Part shown: piece by piece, positions 1-8,792 of the stretch
Position numbering within the stretch: position 1 is the stretch's first letter
Layout of the letters: the number at the start of each line of letters is the position of its first letter
Assembly: GCA_027604505.1 (NCBI GenBank)
Contig: JADIIX010000396.1
Location: 1 to 10,027 of the forward strand
Length of the DNA stretch: 10,027 bases
From: Gonapodya sp. JEL0774
Taxonomy: Eukaryota > Monoblepharomycota > Monoblepharidomycetes > Monoblepharidales > Gonapodyaceae
Direction of reading: 5' to 3'
The notes under the pieces: model-generated
Told to the model about the DNA's origin: nothing
Databases searched by the model: none
Seen by the model: the letters and a program-made list of their open reading frames with translations, nothing else
Made by a program: the position numbers and the translations under genes

Positions 1-201
1 TCAACGTCTGATTTTGAGCGACACTGCGCAGGGATGGGATTGGGAGCAGTTGGATAGTTGGCGTTGATTGGAAACAATACACTGGAGTGTTTTGTTTCAG
101 GGGGAGTGTGAAGTCTTGGATGATACCATTGGTGACACAATAATTTGTGTACACTGGATTTGGACTCCGGAGATGATTTGGGGAAGTGGTTGGATGAGTC
201 A

Positions 202-374
202 TCACTGTGGCCTGGTGTGGCACAGCGGGTCAAAGTACATATAAACAGCCGATTTTCCCATGTAGTGTGTGTTGTGTGAGAAAAGACAAGTTTGGAGTTC
301 CAACACAGATTGACATACAAGCCTTTTCCCACAATCTTTACATTCCTGAGAACAACCAAACTTGACACAGATGA
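202..374 (-). CDS. Possible exon with degenerate zinc-finger look
   Basis: A minus-strand frame reads ECKDCGKRLVCQSVLELQTC followed by SHNTH, reminiscent of a C2H2 finger (CxxCGK...L...H..H), but the first His is replaced and the spacing is wrong. A good acceptor (TTGTTCTCAG) precedes it. The frame ends at a stop at 202. No partner exon was fixed. It may be chance or a decayed gene. Confidence 0.15.
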
Positions 375-460
375 GGACGTCCACTGAACTTGACAGGTTA
401 TGAGCCCAGAGCACTGAAGAGTGCTCTATCATAGGGTTATGGCCCGATCTGGCTGCCTTT

Positions 461-486
461 CGTCGCACGCTCGTCGCACGTCGCAC
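461..486 (+). repeat. CGTCGCAC repeat cluster
   Basis: Three copies of CGTCGCAC at 461-468, 472-479 and 479-486, the last two sharing one base. Related GTCGCA(C) words occur at 671-677 and about 725-731, and the motif returns in the divergent region near 8660. Confidence 0.6.
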
Positions 487-670
487 TTCCCTGAGGAGGA
501 GATGGGATCTACTTCCTCTTTTTTTGAGTATAAGTTGTACAAATATGAATATGATGGTTGCATCCATAGGTTTCACCATTGATGTTGTGTTGAGCGGAAC
601 AACGAAGTTCCACTCCCTCCCTCCCAATCTCTCTCAATCCCACTCAACACACAATCAATTCGGCGCGTTC

Positions 671-706
671 CGTCGCAAAGCGACAAAAACGGGTCGCTTT
701 GCGACG
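671..706. repeat. Perfect 14-bp inverted repeat
   Basis: CGTCGCAAAGCGAC at 671-684 pairs perfectly with GTCGCTTTGCGACG at 693-706 around an 8-base loop. The arms are built on the same CGTCGCA word that repeats nearby. Could be a hairpin, a dimer-binding site or part of a mobile-element end; function unknown. Confidence 0.75.
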
Positions 707-730
707 AAAGAGAAAGCGGATTTTTGGCAG

Positions 731-1802
731 AGGTTAGTCGCACGCCTTGTCGACGGAAACCAATTTGCTCGTCATCCCACACATCTCCGACCCTCCAGAC
801 CACGAATTTCTCGTGATCGCGTCTACGAGCGGCACGTTTCGTGTGCAGCGCTGACCCTCCGTCTCCCTCAATCACGTGTTCGCGACGCATCATTTTGCGA
901 GTCTGACAGCTCGCAAATCGCCAGTCTCACCGCTTTCATGGGTATCACGGATTGTGCTTCCCTGCAATAACCTCAAGGCGAGTTCGGGGCTGGGGGGAGA
1001 GTGGTGGGTGGACCTGGAGGGGAGTAAGACGGGGAATCCATCGGGACAAACCGGAGTCCGCGCTGGGTCGGGAGCGGCGATGGGCGCCGAGCTCGGTGTG
1101 TGCGAGGCACTGCAAAACTGAGGCAAGTGTTGGTTGTCAGGGGTACGGACTGCGTGGAAGCCATGGGTTGCAGACCCATTCGGTATACCGACAAGGTGAA
1201 GATGCTTGCGGTTGAGCGCACACTCGCCTTTTCGACCTCGCAAAGGACCAGAAACAATGAAGTGAAATGCGTAGGCAAGTCTCTTGTGAGGCGAGTGTAG
1301 GGGGCTGGAAGTTTCATGGAGGATCCATCATTCTAACTTCTCGCAATTGTGCTCAGTATTTCGAGGACAGTGGCGCAGGTAGCACGGTGGTGACCCCTGG
1401 CATGAGAGATGCAGAAGCAAACAAGCTGTACGGATCACAAAACGTGCGGTGCGAAGTCTGGGTGTGGAAGTTTAGTCACCCGGGTTGGAACCGCAACGTT
1501 TATCCTGGCGGAAAAGACACAATCCCCCGCGGCCCCGCCTCCTCAGAATCAGCAATGAGGGTCCTGCTAGCTCCTCCACACCCACCCCACTCTGGCTCCA
1601 TCTCAAGCGTGACCTGGATGTTGACTCGACTTGTCCTACCCACCCCGGTTTGTAAATGATACAGCGTAACAGCAGCTCATGGAAAGGAATGGGGACAGGA
1701 ACGGAAGCTGTGATGGGAGATGGGCCATCAGAATTTTCATCTGCGACCTGGACCACATTTTGTTACAGATCAGGTGTAATCGGAGAAAACATCATGTAGT
1801 TA
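731..1802. other. About 1.1 kb without a supportable gene
   Basis: Several open frames exist on both strands, the longest being 1267-1659 (+) and 1472-1756 (-), but they overlap in antisense, lack recognisable domains and are favoured by high GC. The minus-strand frame starting at 1756 has a plausible ATG context (AACAAAATGG) and is the best of them. No RNA gene or convincing repeat was found. Confidence 0.4.
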
Positions 1803-2030
1803 ATGTATACAATTAGCAAAGGGAAACTTATGCAATCACTAAAAGGAGAATTTAAGAGTGTTCCGAGCATTCAGCATTCGGCCCCAAAAGCAGCGAAATC
1901 AAATATCGCGTCAAAGTCCAAATCCACGTCCGTTCGTTCAAAAGAGCCCCAGAAGGGTGTCAGATCATTAGTCAATCTCGCAGCACAGTTCCCGTTGTCT
2001 TTTAGTGTTGTGTCACATACGGTCCCCTGA
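1803..2030 (+). CDS. Possible small basic protein (75 aa), weak
   Basis: An open frame rich in Lys, Ser and Ala (for example KAAKSNIASKSKS) starts with ATG at 1803. It is followed by an AATAAA at 2080-2085 that could end a transcript. Composition looks more protein-like than other frames nearby, but no family is recognised and no upstream exon was established. Its end overlaps, in antisense, the possible last exon of the serine recombinase (2058-2002), so at least one of these two calls may be wrong. Confidence 0.22.
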   Translation: MYTISKGKLMQSLKGEFKSVPSIQHSAPKAAKSNIASKSKSTSVRSKEPQKGVRSLVNLAAQFPLSFSVVSHTVP

Positions 2031-3388
2031 GTTCGTACAACAGATTGTGCTCCCGAAACTTTAAGAAAGAGCGCAGATTAATAAAACGACACTCCGAAGC
2101 AAACCTTAAGCACCTACCCTGGGAGGAATACAGAAGCTGATGTTGAGATGGCGAAGGAACCTCTGGGTGCTCAGCTTTGATCGAAATTCGTCAAACTTCC
2201 TGTTCGAACGCTGCAAACAACACTCACAGCAAGCAATTGACGCGAGCATCAAACTCCGTTGCACCGTTTCTTTCCTCCACTTGTATCCCTTCCACGAACC
2301 CCTGAGATACTGGTCCACACTTTTGCCGGCTGAGTCCATCTGTGCGACACGGCGGCTTGCCTCAGTTTTGATCGCTTCAGCTTCTTCTGGTTTCAATCGG
2401 GGAAGCCACTTCTTTTTCAGTGATGTCACAAAGTTCTGAATCCGCTCCATTGGACACGCTCCGGTGCGGAAGTTGACATTCAGTCCGTGTTGGTGGAGGA
2501 AGTATTCGATCTCAACATTTGTTGGCCCCACACCCCGCTTCATTGCGACAATTTCCATGAATATTGCCGCTTCCTTCAGTTGATTTTGCTCACGGGGTTC
2601 CGGAACTCTGTAGATGGTGGAGTTTGCCGGGACGACTGCGCGGAGCTGCTCAGATGTGAAACCGTAGGTCCATTCTCCGTTTAAATCAACCGCTCTCCAA
2701 ATTTCACCAAGAGGAGCAATCCGTCCCGTGCATTGTCCCTTCTGGCGCCGGTGGTATAGAGCTGATTTCGTTCGCTCCCTGAGTGCTGATCGTTCTGACT
2801 CCGCCTGAATAGTCGCAAAGTGAATCTGAATGGAATTGTCGAATCCATTCTTGGTAAGAGGTCCAAATGAGTAGTCAAATTGAGACGAGATGTAAAGGCC
2901 TTTGCCAGCGTCTCCCAGTCGAGTTTTCAAAGCAAAAAAGACGCCGGCATCCCGAGACACCCTGTTCAGACGGTAAACACCCACGCCAATCAGTTGACCA
3001 GTTTTTCCGTCCTCGTCCTGCACCATTTGCCGTCGTTCACGTCGCCCATTCCGATCCTCCCCGCACACAAGCCTCAAGCAGTCTTCAAGTCCAGAACGGT
3101 CCGTTTTCCCATATCCAGGTCGAGAGGCGCCACTCTTGAGGTCTTGATAGAAGGTTGAATAGACACCAAATCCTTTGACTTTGAGCTCGCGCCGAATATG
3201 GTCAAACTAGATGGCATGGGACAGTTCGTCGACCACGATTGTGCTCAGTATAGAGCAACTCTCCGGTGGTCAAAGGTGGTCAAAGAGAAAACACTGACCT
3301 GAACCTCTATGGACACGTTTTCCTTCTTCTCCTGTGACATGCGGGCGTACATGACGACGATGGGATGGACAGTGGAGAGGGTGTTCAT
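2002..3388 (-). CDS. Large-type serine recombinase with spliceosomal intron(s)
   Basis: Predicted site-specific DNA recombinase (resolvase/invertase fold) that would cut and rejoin DNA through a serine-phosphate link. Model: exon 1 3388-3299, intron 3298-3207 (GTCAGT..CTAG, 92 nt), exon 2 3206-2118, possible intron 2117-2059 (GTAGGT..AAAG) and exon 3 2058-2002, giving 411 aa. Without the last intron, exon 2 reads to a stop at 2106 (396 aa). Exon 1 carries YARMS with the nucleophile Ser18 and ends SIEVQ30, continuing in exon 2 with FDHIRREL. Then come SG..RPG (55-61), YRLNRVSRD (108-116), the E-helix AESERSALRERT (165-176) and the G...P.G turn near 188-197. Residues about 230-290 resemble the recombinase DNA-binding domain, and 340-380 hold a CCECC cluster where a zinc ribbon would sit. 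The family's usual Asp before the first Arg of xDRLSR is Asn111 here. It is short for a large serine recombinase (usually 450-600 aa). ATG 3388 has a good context and an in-frame stop lies upstream. Identity is secure; activity and the 3' end are not. Confidence 0.85.
3207..3298 (-). other. Intron 1 of the serine recombinase gene
   Basis: 92-nt phase-0 intron, GTCAGT donor and CTAG acceptor. Read through, the exon 2 frame meets a TAG at 3209-3207, but that TAG is the acceptor itself. Removing the intron joins the conserved N-terminal motif to the rest of the catalytic domain at the expected place. It contains two adjacent copies of GGTGGTCAAA (plus strand 3265-3284). Confidence 0.85.
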
Positions 3389-3890
3389 GGTTGCGGGTCG
3401 TTCGGGAGTCTGCAGAGTTGAAATGGGGGAGCAAAATGGCCGTCACCGAGCGTGTAGGTCACAAACTGAACGGAGAATGGAAGGAGACCATCAAAGCCCA
3501 TTCAAATGGCACGTGATGGGTGTCCGTTGCCAGCGAAACAACTCCTCACCTCTTCCTGCCCAACTTGGATCGAGACCAAAATGGACTGCTACCCGCGTGA
3601 GGAATTCCCGGATGAATTTTCGGAGAATGATTTCCAGCTGCAACCGAGCGGTTGAAGTCGGAAACCGGGATGCCCTGAGACCCTCGCTCTCCATGCGTGA
3701 CTGTGACACGGGTCAAGACCTGATGAGTGGGCGCTACACATTGTCTTTCATTGATGATAGAGATACGAATTTGACGGAGGTGGACACGAGTCTCGTTTGT
3801 GAGTGATTGGTGTTCGGTTTTGGGTTGGATATGTGTGTGCTCGAGTGTTCCCCTACTCCCACAGCTTGACCGTGCGAATCCGACTCCAAC
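3389..3890. promoter_or_regulatory. Divergent region between serine recombinase and the 3891 gene
   Basis: About 500 bases between two divergent start codons; it must hold both promoters. No TATA box is evident. On the plus strand a frame is open through 3537-3799 and ends at a consensus donor GTGAGT (3799), followed by a pyrimidine-rich CCCCTACTCCCACAG acceptor ending at 3864. Joining these gives a TGA (3867-3869) shortly before ATG 3891. The 3799-3864 stretch therefore looks like an intron in a 5' leader, or at the end of a small upstream frame. An ATG with good context lies at 3436. Confidence 0.4.
3799..3864 (+). other. Probable intron in the leader of the 3891 gene
   Basis: GTGAGT donor and a pyrimidine-rich stretch ending CACAG, 66 nt, the same size class as the other introns here. 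It lies just upstream of ATG 3891. Inferred from consensus only. Confidence 0.4.
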
Positions 3891-5616
3891 ATGTCGTCCA
3901 AGAGATCCGCGCCCACGACACAAAAGATCGCTAAGAGCAAGCTAGAGAAACGGAAAGCGGCAGTGCTGGATGTCGACAGCGGCGGGAGTGTTCTGGAAGT
4001 GGTGGCGAGGATTCCACAGGATCTTGGAATGGTCGACTTCCGGCGGCAGCAGCTTGGGGCACAGTTTGGATATGACAATCCGAGTCGGATCCTCCCAATG
4101 ACTCGTACCCTGGAGATGTTGCCGGGGGCCAAACGGGTGCTGCCAGACGTGAACAACAAGGAGTTCAAGGATGGAGGAGGAGCACCATTGACCCGGTTCC
4201 CCGAATTGCTCGGCATAGGCGAAAACCAGATGTCGCTTATCTCCAAGCCGGGAGAGTTCAAGTCTCGGGAAGCTCTGGTAACGCTGGCCGACTCGTTGGA
4301 GACGCTTTTGCAGGGATCGAGCAACGTTCTCACGGATTCGGAGGCTGCTCGCCGAGTTATTCAGGATCTCCGGTACGACAATAGACTCAAATCTAAGCGG
4401 AAACAAGTGCTCTTATCAATGTTCTCCTTCTTAGCACCACCATTTCGAAAGGGAATGCGAGCACCGTCGCCCCGAGTCCCCCCACCGACGTTACATCTTC
4501 GCATGGTACCCATTTGCGCAGCTTTCTGGCGGATTCTCAACATCTGCTGGCAGGTAGCTCCAATGGCCAGCTGGTAGTTCTTTCCCCTCCTACTCCCTCA
4601 CCAGCACCTCGCTGGGGTAATGCCTGTTCACAGTATGATCAATTGGTGCCTCCGATACAAATCCCAATTGAGAGCACCAGAAGCACTAGGCAATCTATGG
4701 GGGCAAGCACTTGGAACCTGACGAGCCCATGGGGCAGTGGAGACTTTCGAGTGGAAGGTGTCGCAATCTGCATACTCCGATGCCAGTCTCCACACCTTCT
4801 CCAACGCGGCATCTGCTTTCTTCTTCTTTTAATCGACCAGTCGACTCCCTGTGCTTTCACCCCCCGTCGTCACCCACTTCCCTGGGTCGCTATCATAGTC
4901 GTGGAAACGATGACGTTGACTTGGGATCTCAACTTCCACGCAGATTTCTCTCCGATGCACAAATACAGCACGGCCATCAAGCTGCTAATCTGCTTCACTC
5001 TATTACTTCACCCGATCACACCACTACCTTTGATGTCGTCACACTGGCGGACTCTGTAGTATCTTCCCCACCGGTACCACAGTTGCAAGTCAAACCGGTG
5101 GCAACAGCCGGCTCCTCTGTTTCAATTGCGGCTAGAGCGGCACCTGCATCAGCTGGTGCACCCCGATCAGGGACTGAACTGGCGACACCAAAAATAAAGC
5201 TATACGTTCGGAAGGCCGACCTGCGCCGAGGGGAGCAGTACGCAGGTGCTGGTGGCAAGAGCGACTTTGTAACGTGGAAATGGGACGTCCGGAAACTCCA
5301 AGCTCAGTGGGAACGGGGTGAAGGGCTGACGGCACCGGGTTTTGTGCTCATGTATCCGCCTCGCGTTCTTCATGCTGCACGTCGGGCCCAAAGGTGCAAG
5401 GAGCTGGATATTTGTGCGGCTCATGTTGACTACTTGAAGGAGTTGAACGTTCAATGCACTTCATGGGTCAAGAATCTGACGAAGTACGGGAAGCTGTACG
5501 AGGGTCTGAAACTGTGCGGATTTGATACGCTGATCTTCCAAGAGAAATTCGGCTCAAAGTTTAATGAAGCCTTGGAGAAGGTGCAGGAGCATTTGGGCAG
5601 AATGAACAATCAGTGA
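3891..5616 (+). CDS. Uncharacterised spliced gene, basic N-terminus, charged C-terminal block
   Basis: I do not recognise this gene. Exon 1 is 3891-4372, beginning MSSKRSAPTTQKIAKSKLEK; this Lys/Arg-rich start could be a nuclear localisation signal. A 62-nt intron 4373-4434 (GTACGA..CTTAG) joins in phase to a Ser/Thr/Pro-rich stretch from 4435. A second intron is needed between about 4570 and 4790 because the coding frame changes there; two candidate pairs are 4574-4689 and 4737-4786, and I cannot choose. The last exon runs to TGA at 5614-5616, for a protein of roughly 500-540 aa. The last 140 or so residues, from KIKLYVRKADLRRGEQY onward, are the most structured: WKWDVRKLQAQWERGEG, a Cys-containing helical section, and FNEALEKVQEHLGRM at the end. 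It is divergent from the serine recombinase and convergent with the tyrosine recombinase. A DNA-binding or accessory role for a mobile element is inference from position and charge only. Confidence 0.7.
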
Positions 5617-5840
5617 GGGTTTGGGGCGCTGATTCCTCCGCAGCATACGCAAGTACGTTACACATACGTACAAACAAACGAACATTCAATAAATTGTGGA
5701 ATTTGTTATATTACATTCTGAAATGTTTAAAAGTTAGAATACATTTACAAATGACAACCCTACGGCAAAGACAACAGTTCACAGATGATTGAGTATTGAA
5801 GAAGCAAATTTCAAGTTCATAGACCAGACTACCTCCACCT
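5617..5840. other. Convergent 3' region
   Basis: Holds the 3' ends of the plus-strand gene ending 5616 and the minus-strand tyrosine recombinase ending 5841. It is AT-rich. No canonical AATAAA was seen for the minus-strand gene. No further coding evidence. Confidence 0.5.
5688..5693 (+). terminator. Poly(A) signal AATAAA
   Basis: Canonical hexamer 72 bases after the stop codon at 5616, in an AT-rich stretch, as expected for the end of the 3891-5616 transcript. Confidence 0.6.
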
Positions 5841-8497
5841 TCAAATTCCGTATCCACGGGTGGTAAGTGCCTGCCGAGCCCTCTTCGCAGCTGTCTCTGG
5901 AATGAAAGCCGCTTGACCACCAAAGTCCGGGTCCACAGAGTCCCATGAATACACATACGCCGCAGGGTCAAATCCATACATACGAACTGCGGCAGTTCGG
6001 AGGTCGCCAGCATCCTTGATGTACAGATAGAAATTGGTGGTCCTACAAACCAGCATATAAATGAAGTGACAAAACGAAGGAGATTTTTGGTAACGGGTAG
6101 AGGAGGTATTAAGACGGAGAAGCTCAAATAACTCACGTACGGTGGCGGCTGAGCTTGTTCATAATATCGGCAGAGGTAAAGTTCGCAACTCCTTCCATTC
6201 GAGCCCTCTCAGCCAAGACAATGCCTTGTGGGCACAATCGAGTCAAGTTGCAATGGCATGACATCAGGAAACAAAAGAAGGCCAGACACACAAGACGCAC
6301 CAGTTCGGCGGCAGCTGTGCATCCTAAAATTCACACCTGAAACAGACCCCAAAACCTCATCATCGGGGTCCTCTTCTTCGACATCAGCAGCACCGTCGAC
6401 AGTCAGATCTTCCTCGGTATCCAGATCATCCGGAAATTGATTGATTCCTTCATCTGGAGTGTACTCCTCTTCGATTTCCAAGCCACCAACAACATCCTCG
6501 TCAGCCATTCCTTCAGAGCCTGCTTCTAGTGACACCACCTTGACAGTCCGCCTTGTAAAAGGATCGGGGACACCATTCACCACATTTGCCATTTTGACCA
6601 TGGCATCTTTGAAAACCTTCTTGCTCGAGTGCTTCTCGGGGTTGAGTTTGTCAGAGGTAGATGCACGAGTATAGGAAGGGAACACCCAAGGCGAGTTGCA
6701 GTTTCGGGTAAGGGCCAGAAACTGTGTAAACTGAGTGGAGGGGCACAGCTCAGGGAGAACACCAAGGTTGAAGTGAACAATCTTCTCGTAGTCTTGATGA
6801 GAGAAAAAGAGACCCGGAGCGGTGAGAAGTTTACATGACTTTCAAATAACGATACTTACATCCAACTTCCGTCTTGTCACTCCCAAATCCAATGATGATA
6901 TAAGAAGGTATGTCAGTTCCAGGGTACGGAGGACCAAAGGTGAGGTTGCTTCGCTTGATGGACATGATTGCGCTTGCTCGACTCGCAGTGAAAATAGACA
7001 ACAAAATCTGTGTATGAAGCCATTGAGTAACCCATGCTGCTGAACAAAAGTGGGGAACCAACTCACAATTGTGTAATACATCGAATGCAGAATCGGACGA
7101 CCAGCACGTTCCCCTTCGACGCAGTATCCATAAAACTGAATGATGTCGTGGATGCCAATGATCGGGGCATGTCGTTCCATGCCGCCATCCGCTTGATATT
7201 CCTTTGTTAAGCGAGAAATGAGGCCCTTCGAAGGATAATTGAGTGCGAAAGTACGCATCATATGTTAGAGCAGATGAGAATCCAGAGTGAACGGGGAATT
7301 CAAACAAGAGCAAACCTTCACTTCTGGAGAGTACGCCGGGTTGCCTGTTTTCTTAGCTACGAAAAGAGGAACAGTTTTTGACAAAGTTCCACTTGATCAG
7401 TTCCCGCACATCAAAACAAACCAACTCACTAGCATCCCACGTCTTCGTACCTCCAAGCATTTCGTACAGCCAGGAAACAGCCCAGCGCTCTTGTTTGGCG
7501 ATAGAGAGGGACAGCCCACGCGTTGGAATACCAGCGGGGACGTTTCGGGTATCTGTGACGGCAAACGGCAGAAGAGTTACACAGGATACACAATGAAAGA
7601 GTGAGGATTAAGACTGGAGCAACACCTACTTGGCACCCCATTTGAGAGCTCGGGTGTATTCGTAGGAATGCCAGTGTGCGCTTCGAGATACTTGCGGGAG
7701 CAATTGACCGTCATCGACACCAACATCATTGACTGTACCTCCCTGTCAAATCCTTCATCACCAATGAGCGGAACCTGAACGCCAATAACACCCCGGAGGG
7801 CTTCCATGTTGACGAGTCGGTTGCAGTATCTTGGAAGGGAGAGACACAGTTGATTGATACGTGTCACCATAATACTGAAACCATCCAAAAGTGACTTACA
7901 TGTACATAGTAGAGGCCGCCTTTTTGCCTGCGATAGATTTTGTGACCGCGTGCTGAAGTAGGGTGTCAAAATCATACAGCGGGGACGAGTCAACACCAGC
8001 TGTCGAGCTGGAAGCATGAGTCTTTAGAGCAGTACGAAGTCTCATCAACAAGTTTCACATGAAATGTCAACGGCCCGCACGAGCAACGAACTCACTGATC
8101 CAAACGATTGTCGCAAACCTCGCTTCAAAGCCAGAGCTTGTCGAACGAGTACAGAGAGGGCGGGTGGACTCTTTTTCCGAGGTGGGGAAACGAGAGATGG
8201 GAGATCGCCAGGCTCAGAGCCAAGAACGATCACAGGAGCTGTCGCCCGAGCAGGGTGGAGCGGATGCAGTTTCTGGAAAACATCCGTCCCGAGCTCAGCG
8301 TAGGTTGATACGAGTCCCCGCGGCACGTGGTTTTGCAGCCGAGAGACTTCCTCCAATGAGGCGGAGAAATCGTAGCCACGAATCGCCATGGTGTTGCTTG
8401 TCGGCGTTTGCGGTGGAGGGGGCTTGATAGGCGGAGGCAGCGAGGTAGGAACAGGACGAGCAGAGGAGGGAGCTCGATTTGTCGCAGTTTTACGCAT
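5841..8497 (-). CDS. Tyrosine recombinase (phage-integrase fold), ten exons
   Basis: Predicted DNA strand-exchange enzyme using a tyrosine nucleophile. Exons: 8497-8096, 8021-7900, 7829-7630, 7552-7430, 7356-7316, 7225-7067, 7007-6860, 6792-6301, 6224-6137, 6042-5841; introns are 59-94 nt and every junction keeps frame, giving 658 aa. Residues 1-36 are Pro-rich. About 245-330 look like the core-binding region (SIAKQERWAVSWLYEML, GNPAYSPEVKGL). Catalytic residues: Arg359 in FTASRASAIMSIKRSNLTF, Lys394 in GSDKTEVG, His557 and Arg560 in HSCRR, His590 in LSRHR and Tyr599 in NFYLYIK. His590 to Tyr599 is 9 residues, the family spacing. An acidic insertion (about 500-545) lengthens the gap between Lys and HxxR. 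The C-terminus extends 59 residues past the tyrosine. An alternative start is the Met at residue 37. The exon 8/9 junction falls just after HSCRRTG and has alternatives. Could be of the Crypton kind, but no Crypton-type C-terminal domain was recognised. Confidence 0.85.
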
Positions 8498-8606
8498 CTG
8501 TTGAATTTTCGATGCAATATGTGACGTGCGACGAATGCTATTACATACGTGGGGGGATGGGAGGGTGGGGAGTGGCTTTGGTCCTGCCGTGGGACCGTGC
8601 AACACT

Positions 8607-8652
8607 CTCCCTCTCTCCCTCTGTCTCTCTCACACCTCTCTCTCTCTCTCTC
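8607..8652 (+). repeat. CT-rich microsatellite tract
   Basis: Runs of CTCTCTCTC and CCCTCTCTCCCTCTGTCTCTC just upstream of the 8793 gene. Pyrimidine tracts in leaders and promoters are common in fungi. Simple-sequence repeat; function not shown. Confidence 0.7.
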
Positions 8653-8661
8653 ATCGCACGA

Positions 8662-8680
8662 TCGTCGCACATTCGTCGCA
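8662..8680 (+). repeat. TCGTCGCA direct repeats
   Basis: Two copies at 8662-8669 and 8673-8680, preceded by a related ATCGCACG (8653-8660); an inverted copy sits at 8526-8534. The same octamer core is clustered near 460-486. Candidate protein-binding site by recurrence only. Confidence 0.45.
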
Positions 8681-8792
8681 TACATACATACTAACAAGGA
8701 TTTTGGACACTTTTGGACAATCGTGGAATCGCTCTTCCCCCTCGTATTTCTCCTCTGTCACTGCAACACCATTGAAACAAACGCCTGCCATC

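Larger units (their letters stand above)
8498..8792. promoter_or_regulatory. Divergent promoter region between tyrosine recombinase and the 8793 gene
   Basis: 295 bases between the two start codons. On the plus strand it holds a CT/TCTC tract (about 8607-8652) followed by TCGTCGCA copies at 8662-8670 and 8673-8680, with an inverted copy at 8526-8534. The minus strand has a GTATGT donor at 8548 and a CAACAG acceptor ending at 8498, directly before ATG 8497. A 51-nt intron in the tyrosine recombinase leader is therefore possible. Confidence 0.5.

Noticed and set aside
524-1317. Overlapping open frames on both strands at 524-970, 573-893, 890-1243 and 973-1317.
   Set aside because: GC-driven antisense pairs with no domain, no protein-like composition and no consistent splice partners.
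3207-3209. In-frame TAG that would break the serine recombinase and make it a pseudogene or suggest a variant genetic code.
   Set aside because: It is the last three bases of a well-formed intron. Splicing restores the conserved motif without any stop.
1344-3250. A shared 14-base word ATTGTGCTCAGTAT near 1345 and near 3239.
   Set aside because: A single exact match of this length is close to chance in 10 kb and its flanks do not align.
2002-5616. IS607/Fanzor-type element (serine recombinase with a TnpB-like nuclease).
   Set aside because: The recombinase lacks the N-terminal DNA-binding domain of IS607, and the 3891 gene shows no RuvC-like or zinc-finger motifs of TnpB/Fanzor.
6225-6336. 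Longer version of intron 8 (donor GTGTGA at 6336).
   Set aside because: It would remove HSCRR. The GTGCGT donor at 6300 has the same phase and keeps the catalytic HxxR.
6954-7066. Longer version of tyrosine recombinase intron 6 (acceptor at 6954).
   Set aside because: It would delete the Arg359 box. The CACAG acceptor at 7008 is in phase and keeps it.
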